In this document: positions 14,122 through 21,158 of the stretch, in pieces
Position numbering within the stretch: position 1 is the first letter of the stretch
Layout: each line of letters begins with the position of its first letter
Origin: Rhizobiaceae bacterium
Lineage (GTDB): Bacteria; Pseudomonadota; Alphaproteobacteria; Rhizobiales; Rhizobiaceae
DNA length: 42,516 nucleotides
Direction: 5' to 3'
Assembly: GCA_905339215.1 (NCBI GenBank)
Contig: CAJPFN010000084.1
Location: forward strand, 1 to 42,516
Program-made: the position numbers and the translations under genes
Notes under the pieces: model-generated
The model's database searches: none
The model's input: only the letters and a program-made list of their open reading frames with translations
What the model was told of the DNA's origin: nothing

Positions 14122-15558
14122 TCAAGACGACAGCCCGAGTAAATGACCGAGCTTCTCGGTGACTGGGCGCAGAGGATCGACGAGGCCAAGGTCATAGATG
14201 GCGGTGGTCTCGAGGTTCCCCTTGTGGTCGACATAGTGTGACACCGCTTCGTGCGATACGCCTTCGCCGGCGAGCATGAGCGAGATCGCGATCCGCTTCA
14301 GGTCATACAGCTGGAAATGCGCCGGAACGCCCGGCAGGGCCTTGAAGCGTGCAAGCCCCTTGCGGAAGTTGTCGCGGGGACGGGTCGGATCCCTCTCGGA
14401 GGGGAACACCAGCGCGCTGTCGGGCCAGCAACGTCGCTGGGTTCGGACCATCTCCGCGACCTTGGGGTGGATCGGAACCGAGCGGTAGGCATACTCATAG
14501 ATCGAACGGGAGAGTTTGATCCCCTTGGTGTTGTGCTTGTGCCAGACCAGCTTCTGCAGGTCGAAATGACCGAACTCCGCCGAGTTGAGATCGCTCGGCC
14601 GCGCCATTGTGAGGAAGAGGATCCCCATGTAGCGGCAGAGTTCCGCCATCTGTTCGTTGGCGGCGACGGCTCGCGCCCGGGTGAGCGCCATGTCCCGTTT
14701 CTGCGCGCCCGACATGTGTTCGATCGCCGGGGCGACCTCGATGACCGGGTTGAAGATCAGCGAGGCAATGAGCTTGATCTCCTCGGTGGTGTAGTCCCGT
14801 CGCCGCCGAACCACCTTGCGGGGCCGTATCGGATGGCAGGGATTGCGCATGTCGGCCATTTGCATGCGGATCGCCCAGCTGAAGAGTGCGCTCACCCGTG
14901 CGAGTCCGCTGTTGTGGCTGTAGGCAGAGGCGAATTGCTTCTGGTAGCGTTCGATATCGAGCGGCTTGATCGATGACAGCGGGCGGTCGGCGGACAGCGT
15001 CCCGAAATCCACATAAGGCTTGCGGATGTTGTGGCCGCGGCGGGTCTTCGTCTTGGGGGCCTTTCGCAGCCAGCCGGCCACGAAGGTGGCGTAACTCCCC
15101 TGATATGTTGGAGAAAGCTGGCTGATGTGGCTCTCGAAGTACCGGTCGATCGCCTCCCGGACGGTCAACAGATGAGCCCGGCGCGGGTCGTTGTCGTCCA
15201 GGTCCGGGTTCTCGCCGGCTTCTAGCTGCCGCTCGCGCTGGGCGACGGCCATCCGTGCCGACGATACGCTCAGCACGACGGTCGAGCCGAGGACCTTGCG
15301 ATAGCGTTTGCCGTTGAAGCGGTAGGCGTGGATGAAGGACTTGTTGCCCAGTTCGGTGACCCGGAGGCCGAGCCCGGAGATCGAGCCATTCCGTATTTGC
15401 CCGTCGGCGGCGACGGGGTAGTCCCAGAAGATTTCCTGATCTTTTTTCGGCGGACAAACCGCATTCGATACTAGTAAATCAGTGAGGTATATTTTAGCCA
15501 ATCCATGTAACTTTTTTATAGCATTGGTTACATGGAAAGTGAAATATTTTGAAAGCAT
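14122..15558 (-). CDS. int: Tyrosine recombinase / integrase with atypical HxxR motif
   Basis: Up to 478 residues. The N-terminal arm-binding region contains GLGLRVTELGNKSFIHAYR (residues about 63-80), then a SAM-like core-binding domain (131-230) and the catalytic domain (255-478). R320 (TMARPSDLNSAEF), a lysine near 345, H441 and the nucleophile Y455 (NLETTAIYDLG) are present. The usual HxxR box reads Y418-D-L-K421 in LYDLKRIAISLM, so both the histidine and the second catalytic arginine are replaced. The start is uncertain: the ATG at 15558 puts the first 20 codons over repeats, and TTG at 15501, just before AKIYLTDLLV, fits the family better. Likely drives integration at the tRNA site 70 bases upstream. 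Confidence 0.82.
   Translation of the reverse strand: MLSKYFTFHVTNAIKKLHGLAKIYLTDLLVSNAVCPPKKDQEIFWDYPVAADGQIRNGSISGLGLRVTELGNKSFIHAYRFNGKRYRKVLGSTVVLSVSSARMAVAQRERQLEAGENPDLDDNDPRRAHLLTVREAIDRYFESHISQLSPTYQGSYATFVAGWLRKAPKTKTRRGHNIRKPYVDFGTLSADRPLSSIKPLDIERYQKQFASAYSHNSGLARVSALFSWAIRMQMADMRNPCHPIRPRKVVRRRRDYTTEEIKLIASLIFNPVIEVAPAIEHMSGAQKRDMALTRARAVAANEQMAELCRYMGILFLTMARPSDLNSAEFGHFDLQKLVWHKHNTKGIKLSRSIYEYAYRSVPIHPKVAEMVRTQRRCWPDSALVFPSERDPTRPRDNFRKGLARFKALPGVPAHFQLYDLKRIAISLMLAGEGVSHEAVSHYVDHKGNLETTAIYDLGLVDPLRPVTEKLGHLLGLSS
15499..15535. repeat. Direct-repeat copy 1 plus 9-bp inverted repeat at the integrase start
   Basis: CAATCCATGTAACTTT at 15499-15514 recurs exactly at 15716-15731. Within the same stretch CCATGTAAC (15503-15511) is mirrored by GTTACATGG (15527-15535), a perfect 9-bp inverted pair with a 15-base loop. 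Repeats of this kind beside an integrase gene are typical of arm-type integrase or excisionase binding sites. Their overlap with the first codons of the long integrase frame also suggests autoregulation or a later start. Confidence 0.6.
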
Positions 15559-15630
15559 GAAATTGAGAAAATGATATTAAAGCAAATGATTATATATAAT
15601 TTTCAAAGTGGCAGTACAACCCCTTATTGC

Positions 15631-15675
15631 TTGACATTGTAGGGGTCACAAGTTCGATCCTTGTACCGCCCACCA
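15631..15675 (+). other. 3' half of tRNA-Val(GAC): attachment-site scar
   Basis: Starts with an anticodon loop TTGACAT (15631-15637; anticodon GAC), then stem half TGTAG, variable GGGTC, T-stem ACAAG (15648-15652), T-loop TTCGATC, stem CTTGT (15660-15664), acceptor strand ACCGCCC and ACCA (15672-15675). The bases before 15631 do not form the matching anticodon stem or any D-arm, so there is no complete tRNA gene. This is the pattern left when an element integrates within the anticodon loop of a tRNA gene. Seen: the fragment. Inferred: an att site for the adjacent integrase. Confidence 0.75.
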
Positions 15676-15964
15676 ATATTTTCAATAACTTACGTTGCCT
15701 AAGCTGAGCGTCCGGCAATCCATGTAACTTTGGTGTAACCGACGTCCTCCCTGAGGCTCATGGGAGGGCACACACCATCATCGCAACGCCGCTGCAGATC
15801 CTTGCGTCCCTTATGACGGAGTCGGCGTCAAGTGACGCCGATTGACCGCCGCGAGTCGGCAATTTCCCCGAGGTTTTCGCACTGTCCACTTACACAAAAC
15901 GTTGCACATCCACGGGTGAAATCCAAAAATCATCATTAATATCATATGGATATATATACATCAT
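15676..15964. other. Non-coding spacer between two tRNA scars, with repeats
   Basis: About 290 bases with no gene. It contains copy 2 of the 16-bp direct repeat (15716-15731) followed by GGTGTAACC (15732-15740), a CCTCCC/GGGAGG inverted pair at about 15748-15769, a near-palindrome GGCGTCAAGTGACGCC at about 15825, and an AT-rich end (about 15930-15962) just before the second tRNA fragment. This looks like the collapsed remains of a second integrated element, or a set of integrase-binding sites. Confidence 0.5.
15716..15731 (+). repeat. Direct-repeat copy 2
   Basis: CAATCCATGTAACTTT, identical over 16 bases to 15499-15514, offset 217 bases, on the far side of the tRNA-Val fragment. Together with the inverted GTTACATGG copy and the nearby GGTGTAACC, it frames the presumed att core on both sides. 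Confidence 0.65.
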
Positions 15965-16014
15965 ACGGTTTTGTAAACCGAAGGTCGCGGGTTCAATCCC
16001 TGCCGGGGGCACCA
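15965..16014 (+). other. 3' half of tRNA-Thr(TGT): attachment-site scar at island boundary
   Basis: Anticodon-arm ACGGT (15965-15969), loop TTTGTAA (anticodon TGT), ACCGA, variable loop, T-stem GCGGG / CCTGC around TTCAATC (15992-15998), acceptor strand CGGGGGC (16004-16010) and ACCA ending at 16014. The outermost anticodon-stem pair is A-A, and the upstream sequence is AT-rich with no D-arm or 5' acceptor, so only the 3' half is present. A normal chromosomal gene starts 66 bases further on. Best read as the displaced end of a tRNA-Thr gene left by an older integration. Confidence 0.75.
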
Positions 16015-16080
16015 TTCCCGACCTTGTGCGCAACGGCCGGATCGGTGACAGTCCGTCGCCGGATACCGTGAGGCACCTTC

Positions 16081-16470
16081 ATGAGCAACTCCCCCGGTCT
16101 GTCGCGGCGCGCGCTGCTGGCCGCGCTGCCCGCATTGATCGCCGCAGGCCCAGCGGCGGCCGAGCGCCTCGCGCTCGCCATCGCCGCCGTCGAGATCGTG
16201 CCGGACACGATCCCGGGAGGGGTGCTGCTCCGCTTGGAACTGACGCCCGACAGCCGCGCCGCGTTCGCCGGGTTCACCGGCCGGCATATCGGCGAGACGG
16301 TCGACCTGCGCGTCGAAGGACGCGTCGTCATGTCGGTCCGGGTGGTCGAGCCGATCCAGGGCGGCGTCTTCGTCATCAGCGGCATGTTCGCGAAGGGCGA
16401 ACTGGAGGCGCTGGCGCGGCGGCTGCAGGCCGGCAAGGCGACGGTCGAGGTCGAAGCGCGCGCGCCCTGA
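16081..16470 (+). CDS. Secreted protein with SecDF P1-head-like domain
   Basis: A 129-residue protein with a twin-arginine-containing signal (LSRRALLAALPALIAAGPAA, cleavage near residue 28), so exported by Sec or Tat. The mature part resembles the head subdomain of the SecD periplasmic P1 domain: LRLELTPDSRAAFAGFTGRH, VDLRVEGRVVMSVRVVEPI and GGVFVISGMFAKGELEALAR follow the SecD pattern of LTPEGAxxFxxLT, LDGxVxSAPxIxxPI and GGxGxISGxF. No membrane-spanning SecD or SecF part is present and no sec gene is adjacent. A stand-alone periplasmic domain of unknown role. It converges on tctA at 16585. Confidence 0.7.
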   Translation: MSNSPGLSRRALLAALPALIAAGPAAAERLALAIAAVEIVPDTIPGGVLLRLELTPDSRAAFAGFTGRHIGETVDLRVEGRVVMSVRVVEPIQGGVFVISGMFAKGELEALARRLQAGKATVEVEARAP

Positions 16471-16584
16471 GACCGGGTGCTCTGGCAACCCCGGTCGTCG
16501 GGGTCACCGACCGCGCCCCGCGCCGGGATTGTGATCGAAGCACGCATGACGTGCAAGGCGGGCCGCAGAAAGGCCGACGCCCGC

Positions 16585-18093
16585 TCAATCGTCGTCGACG
16601 AAGACCTCCTCGCGCTTGCGCCGCACGGCGGGCAGCAGCACCACCACCAGCACCGCGACGGCCATGGCGAGCAGGACGGCGCTGATCGGACGGGTGACGA
16701 AGGTGGAAAAATCGCCGCGCGACAGGATCATGGCGCGGCGCAGGTTCTCCTCCAGCAGCGGGCCGAGCACGAAGCCGAGCAGCAGCGGCGCCGGCTCGCA
16801 GCGCAGCTTGACCAGCACGTAGCCGAGCAGGCCGAAGAAGGCGACCGAATAGAGGTCGTAGACGTTGGCGTTCACCGAATAGACGCCGATCGAGCAGAAC
16901 GCCATGATGATCGGGAACAGCACATAATAAGGCACGGTCAGGAGCTTCACCCACAGCCCGACCAGCGGCAGGTTGAGGATGACCAGCATGAGATTGCCGA
17001 TCCACATCGATGCGATGATGCCCCAGAACAGTGCAGGCTGCTCGGCGGCGACATTTGGGCCGGGCACGATGCCCTGGATGATCATGGCGCCGATCATCAG
17101 CGCCATGACCGGGTTGGCCGGGATGCCGAGGGTGAGGAGCGGGATGAACGAGGTCTGTGCGCCGGCATTGTTGGCGGCCTCCGGCCCGGCGACGCCCTCG
17201 ATGGCGCCCTTGCCAAAACGTTCGGGCGTGTCGGAGACGCGCTTCTCCATCGTGTAGGAAGCGAAGGCGGCGAGCACCGCGCCGCCACCCGGCAGCACGC
17301 CGAGGGCGGAGCCGATGGCCGTGCCGCGCACCACCGGCGCGGCCATGCGGCGGAAGTCGTCGCGAGTCGGCATCAGCCCGCTGACGGTCCTGATGACGGC
17401 GGAACGGTCGTGCTCATTCTCCAGGTTGCGCAGGATCTCGGCGATGCCGAAGACGCCGACGGCGACGGCGACGAAGTTCAATCCGTCCGAATATTCGCGG
17501 ATGCCGAGGTTGAAGCGCGGCGTACCGGTATAGATGTCGGTGCCGACCAGTCCGAGCAGCAGCCCCAGCACCAGCATGGCCAGCGCCTTGACGATCGAGC
17601 CGCTGGCCAGCGCGATGGACGAGACCAGCCCCACCACCATGAGGGAGAAGTATTCCGCGGCGCCGAAGCTCAGCGCGACCGCGGTGAGCGGCGGGGCGAG
17701 CAGAGCGACAAGGAAGGTCGAGACGGTCCCGGCGAAGAAGGAGCCGATCGCGGCGGTGGCCAGGGCGGCACCGGCGCGGCCCTGGCGCGCCATCTGGTAG
17801 CCGTCGATGGCTGTCACGGCCGAGGAGGATTCGCCCGGCAGGTTGATCAGGATGGCGGTGGTCGAGCCGCCGTACTGGGCCCCGTAGTAGATGCCGGCCA
17901 GCATGATCAGCGCCGAGGTCGGGTCGCCGATCTGGAAGGTGATCGGCAACAGCATGGCGATGGTGGCGGTCGGGCCGATGCCCGGCAGCACGCCAATCAG
18001 CGTGCCGAGCAACACGCCGATGAAACAGAACAGGATGTTGTTGAGCGTCGTGGCCGTGGTAAAGCCGAGGAGCAGATTGTCGGCGAGTTCCAT
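16585..18093 (-). CDS. Tripartite tricarboxylate transporter permease, TctA family (second system)
   Basis: A 502-residue multi-pass permease. Conserved motifs: GTLIGVLPGIGPTATIAMLL (residues about 33-52), INLPGESSSAVTAIDGYQMA, and the second VLPGGGAVLAAFASYTMEKR. It ends in a charged cytoplasmic tail (RRKREEVFVDDD). The start at 18093 is four bases after the tctB stop. Third gene of a tctC-tctB-tctA operon on the minus strand. The substrate cannot be read from the sequence: TctA-family permeases accept various carboxylates. Divergent enough from the TctA at 6093-7634 to be a separate system, not a recent duplicate. Confidence 0.92.
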   Translation of the reverse strand: MELADNLLLGFTTATTLNNILFCFIGVLLGTLIGVLPGIGPTATIAMLLPITFQIGDPTSALIMLAGIYYGAQYGGSTTAILINLPGESSSAVTAIDGYQMARQGRAGAALATAAIGSFFAGTVSTFLVALLAPPLTAVALSFGAAEYFSLMVVGLVSSIALASGSIVKALAMLVLGLLLGLVGTDIYTGTPRFNLGIREYSDGLNFVAVAVGVFGIAEILRNLENEHDRSAVIRTVSGLMPTRDDFRRMAAPVVRGTAIGSALGVLPGGGAVLAAFASYTMEKRVSDTPERFGKGAIEGVAGPEAANNAGAQTSFIPLLTLGIPANPVMALMIGAMIIQGIVPGPNVAAEQPALFWGIIASMWIGNLMLVILNLPLVGLWVKLLTVPYYVLFPIIMAFCSIGVYSVNANVYDLYSVAFFGLLGYVLVKLRCEPAPLLLGFVLGPLLEENLRRAMILSRGDFSTFVTRPISAVLLAMAVAVLVVVLLPAVRRKREEVFVDDD

Positions 18094-18097
18094 CGCG

Positions 18098-18550
18098 CTA
18101 GCCTCCGATCCAAGTGCCGAAGAGCACGAAGGGCAGGCCCAGCCCCTTGATGAAGACCAGCGTCGAGAAGGCGGTCACCGCAGCCGCGAGCACCAACGCC
18201 CAGACGAGGCTCATGCGCAGCGAGGCAAAGCAGGCGATGAAGGCGGTGACGAAAAGGGTCGGCACGAAGCCAAGCCCGCGGATCGTCAGCCCGAAGAACA
18301 CCGGCGCCGGCAGGATCAGGAGCATGCCGCGCCAGGCGATCGGCCCCACCGGTTCGCCATGCACGCGCACCGCCTGGACGAAGATGATCGCCCCCAGGAG
18401 GACCAGCACCGCCGCCAGCGCCAGCGGAAAGTAGCCCGGCCCCATGCGGAAGGCGGTTCCGAGGTCGAGCGACAAGGCATTGAGTGCGAAATAGGCGCCG
18501 AAGGCGATGAAGATCGCCCCGCACAGCGCATTGGCTCGGTCTAAGGCCAT
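18098..18550 (-). CDS. Tripartite tricarboxylate transporter small permease, TctB family (second system)
   Basis: A 150-residue membrane protein with about four hydrophobic segments: IFIAFGAYFALNALSLDLG near the N-terminus, LALAAVLVLLGAIIFVQAV, then two in the C-terminal half including FVTAFIACFASLRMSLVWAL. The motif GTAFRMGPGYFPLALA (residues about 31-46) is characteristic of the TctB family. The start ATG at 18550 has a GGGGAGGG ribosome site. Preceded by a 105-base gap from tctC that holds a hairpin. Confidence 0.88.
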   Translation of the reverse strand: MALDRANALCGAIFIAFGAYFALNALSLDLGTAFRMGPGYFPLALAAVLVLLGAIIFVQAVRVHGEPVGPIAWRGMLLILPAPVFFGLTIRGLGFVPTLFVTAFIACFASLRMSLVWALVLAAAVTAFSTLVFIKGLGLPFVLFGTWIGG

Positions 18551-18616
18551 GCGTCCCTCCCCGGGAAGTCTAAGGTCGTCGCGTCCGGGCGGCCACCCCG
18601 CGGCCCGCCGGACGGG

Positions 18617-18640
18617 GCGGGGCGCCGCAAAGCGCCCCGC
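18617..18640 (-). promoter_or_regulatory. Intercistronic hairpin between tctC and tctB (second system)
   Basis: A 9-bp perfect stem: GCGGGGCGC (18617-18625) pairs with GCGCCCCGC (18632-18640) around a six-base loop. It lies 16 bases after the tctC stop. No T-run follows on the transcript, so it is more likely an RNA-stability or attenuation element than a full terminator. Same relative position as the hairpin in the first tct operon but unrelated in sequence. Confidence 0.65.
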
Positions 18641-18655
18641 GCGGTTCTGACGCGA

Positions 18656-19633
18656 TCAGTCCGCGTACTGGCCGGCCGCTTCGATCACCGGCTTCCAGCG
18701 GGCGATCTCGCTCTCAAGCTTCGCCTTCAGCGCCGCCGGCGTGGCGTCGGCCTCGGGCGAGGGCGTAGTGCCGAGCTCGGCGAAACGGGCGACGACGTTC
18801 GCGTCCTTCAGCGCCACCTGCAGCGACTTCGACAGGCGGTCAACCACCTCGGCCGGCGTGCCCTTGGGCGCGTAGAGGCCGTGCCAGATGCCGAACTCCA
18901 TCCCATCAAGGCCGGCTTCCTTGGTCGTCGGCACGTCCGGCAGCACCTCGAGCCGGGCAGACGTGGTGACCGCATAGGCCTTCACCGTGCCGCCCTGGAT
19001 TTGCTTGGTCGTGTTGGTCGTCTGGTCGCACATGATGTCGACCTGACCGCCGAGCAGGTCGGTCATGGCCGGGCCGGTGCCCTTGTAGGGGACGGTCACC
19101 AGCGGCGTGCCGATGGCGCTCATGAACAGCATGCCGCACAGATGCGAGGCAGCACCGATGCCGGCGTTGGCGACCGTCACCTTGTCGGCATTGGCTTTGG
19201 CATACTCCACCAGCTCGGCCAGTGTGTTGGCCTCCATGTCCTTCTTCGCCAGGATGGTCATCGGAACCTCGGTCACCAGACCGACATACTCGAAGGAGTT
19301 CAGCGTATCGTAGGGCAGGTTGCGGTAGAGCGTGGCGCTGGTCGCCATGCCGATGTGGTAGAGCAGCAGCTTGTAACCGTCCGGTGCGGCATCGGCCACC
19401 TGCTTGGCGCCGAGCGTGCCGCCCGCGCCGCCGACGTTCTCGACGATCACCTGCTGGCCGAGATCCTTCGACATGGCCTCGGCGACGAGCCGCGCCACCG
19501 TATCGGTCGGACCGCCGGCGGCGAAGGGAACCACCACCGTCACCGAGCGATCGGGAAAGGTCTGGGCGCCGGCCGAAAGCGAAGCCAGCGAGAGCGCTGC
19601 GGCGGTGCCGAGTGCGGCGAGAAGCTTTTTCAT
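18656..19633 (-). CDS. Bug/TctC-family periplasmic carboxylate-binding protein (second system)
   Basis: A 325-residue protein with a Sec signal (MKKLLAALGTAAALSLASLS, cleavage near GAQ-TF). The mature N-terminus TFPDRSVTVVVPFAAGGPTD is the standard Bug motif, and VPYKGTGPAMTDLLGGQVDI is the second conserved block. This family binds small carboxylates through bridging waters; substrate not predictable. A GGGAGG site lies 7 bases before the ATG at 19633. First gene of tctC-tctB-tctA. Its promoter must lie in the 190-base gap (19634-19823) below the dctD-like gene. Confidence 0.93.
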   Translation of the reverse strand: MKKLLAALGTAAALSLASLSAGAQTFPDRSVTVVVPFAAGGPTDTVARLVAEAMSKDLGQQVIVENVGGAGGTLGAKQVADAAPDGYKLLLYHIGMATSATLYRNLPYDTLNSFEYVGLVTEVPMTILAKKDMEANTLAELVEYAKANADKVTVANAGIGAASHLCGMLFMSAIGTPLVTVPYKGTGPAMTDLLGGQVDIMCDQTTNTTKQIQGGTVKAYAVTTSARLEVLPDVPTTKEAGLDGMEFGIWHGLYAPKGTPAEVVDRLSKSLQVALKDANVVARFAELGTTPSPEADATPAALKAKLESEIARWKPVIEAAGQYAD

Positions 19634-19823
19634 GTCTATCCTCCCGTTACGGTCATGCTATCGGGTGCGCAGTTCCTCCCGGCACCGATGAGCGATTAGA
19701 TTGCCTCTTTTTCCGGCGTGGCAACATGGCGAGCGCCGGGACGGTCGCGATTCTCGGCGGCGAAGGCGCGGATGGGTGGAATCCGTAACATCGGGGGCTG
19801 TCGTGGTGTGGATCGCCACCCAT

Positions 19824-21158
19824 TCACGGGTCGCTCTTGTCCAGACCGTACTTCTGCATCTTCTCGTACAGCGTCTTGCGCGAGATGCCGAGCGATTCAT
19901 AGACCGGCTTGAGACTGCCGCGATGCGCGCGAAGCGCACCGGCGATCACCCCGCGCTCGAACTCGGCGACGTGATCGGCGAGCTTGCCTTCGCCGGCTCC
20001 CGCACCGGCGGCGCCGGAGGGGGACGGGCCGAGGCCGAGCACGAAGCGGTCCGCCGCATTTCGCAGCTCGCGGACGTTGCCGGGCCACTCGCGCCGGGCA
20101 ACGGCGGCGATCACCTGCGGCGGTACGTCGACCGCCTCGCGGCGATAGCGCGCGGCGGCTTCGTTGACGAGCTGGAGGAAGAGCAGGGGGATGTCGTCGC
20201 GCCGCGCAGCGAGCGAGGGCAGCCTGAGCGTGACCACGTTGAGCCGATAAAAGAGGTCGGGGCGGAAGCGGCCGGCGGCAACCTCCGCTTCGAGATCGAC
20301 CTTGCTGGTGGCGACGAAGCGAACGTCGAGCTGCACCGGCTCGTTCGAGCCGAGCCGGGTGACCGAACGATCCTGGAGAACCCGGAGAAGCTTCGCCTGG
20401 AGATCGATCGGCATGGAACCGATCTCGTCGAGCAGTATGGTGCCGCCTCGCGAATGCTCGAACTTGCCATAGCGGGTGCGGATGGCGCCGGGGAAGGCGC
20501 CTGCCTCGTGACCGAACAGCTCGCTCTCGATCAGCGTCTCGGGCAGGGCCGCGCAGTTGATAGCGACGAAGGGGTGGGTGGCGCGTGCGCTGAGGTCGTG
20601 AAGGGCGCGCGCTGCGACTTCCTTACCGGTGCCGGTGTCGCCGATGATCAGCACGTCGGCATCCGTCGCCGCGACAGCGCGCAGTTGGTACCGCAAGTCG
20701 ATCATCGCCTGGGTGCGGCCCGGCAGCCGCGCCTCGATATCGTCGCGCTTGCCCGCGGCGGCGCGCAGCAGGCGATTCTCCAGCACCAGCCGGCGGCGGT
20801 CGATGGCGCGACCCGCCATATCTGCGAGCTGCTGGGCAGTGAAAGGCTTTTCCATGAAGTCGTAAGCACCCTCGCGCATCGCCTTGACCGCGAGCTGCAC
20901 GTCGCCGTGCCCGGTAACGAGGATGACCGGAATGTCCGGGTCGATCTCGCGCACGCGGCCCATCAGCGTCATGCCGTCGACGCCGGGCATGCGGATGTCG
21001 GTGACGACAACCCCGTGGAACCCGGGACTGACGAAGTCGAGCGCTCGTTCGGCCGACGCGAAATCGCGTACCTTCAACCCCGAGAGATCAAGCGACTGCG
21101 CCACCGAACGCCGGAGTTCGTCCTCGTCGTCGACGAGCAGCACGAGCGGTGCGTTCAT
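19824..21158 (-). CDS. dctD: NtrC/DctD-family response regulator with GAFPGA variant
   Basis: A 444-residue regulator. Receiver domain 1-120 with phospho-acceptor D54 (GVVVTDIRMPGVDG). AAA+ domain with Walker A GDTGTGKE (173-180), Walker B ILLDEI (241-246) and the R-finger region AARRDDIPLLF. Fis-type helix-turn-helix at the C-terminus (YESLGISRKTLYEKMQKYGL). The sigma-54 contact loop reads GAFPGA (220-225) in place of GAFTGA, a single-codon change (CCC for ACC). The ATG at 21158 overlaps the kinase stop (TGATG). Likely controls the adjacent tct operon; I found no convincing GG-N10-GC sigma-54 promoter in 19634-19823. The gene name rests on family resemblance. Confidence 0.88.
   Translation of the reverse strand: MNAPLVLLVDDEDELRRSVAQSLDLSGLKVRDFASAERALDFVSPGFHGVVVTDIRMPGVDGMTLMGRVREIDPDIPVILVTGHGDVQLAVKAMREGAYDFMEKPFTAQQLADMAGRAIDRRRLVLENRLLRAAAGKRDDIEARLPGRTQAMIDLRYQLRAVAATDADVLIIGDTGTGKEVAARALHDLSARATHPFVAINCAALPETLIESELFGHEAGAFPGAIRTRYGKFEHSRGGTILLDEIGSMPIDLQAKLLRVLQDRSVTRLGSNEPVQLDVRFVATSKVDLEAEVAAGRFRPDLFYRLNVVTLRLPSLAARRDDIPLLFLQLVNEAAARYRREAVDVPPQVIAAVARREWPGNVRELRNAADRFVLGLGPSPSGAAGAGAGEGKLADHVAEFERGVIAGALRAHRGSLKPVYESLGISRKTLYEKMQKYGLDKSDP

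Larger units (their letters stand above)
1..16014. other. Mosaic mobile-element-rich region (integrated island, tRNA-anchored at right end)
   Basis: Seen: six or more insertion-sequence types or fragments, broken genes (DUF3800, serine recombinase, IS256, IS481), a tyrosine integrase and, at the right edge, two 3'-half tRNA sequences. Immediately right of 16014 the sequence becomes a run of intact genes with no insertion sequences. Known: many genomic islands integrate at tRNA genes and leave a 3' tRNA fragment at one end. Inference: the right boundary is 16014, and the left boundary with the complete tRNA genes lies outside the window. Whether this is one element or several nested ones cannot be decided here. 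Confidence 0.6.

Noticed and set aside
16477-18150. Long plus-strand open frame (557 codons) opposite the second tctA
   Set aside because: It is antisense to a clear TctA/TctB pair. Its residues are dominated by Gln, Asp, His and Arg, as expected from the complement of a GC-rich membrane protein gene, and show no domain.
19634-19823. Sigma-54 promoter upstream of the second tctC
   Set aside because: I looked on both strands for the GG-N10-GC spacing with TGGCAC/TTGC context and found only partial matches with wrong spacing.
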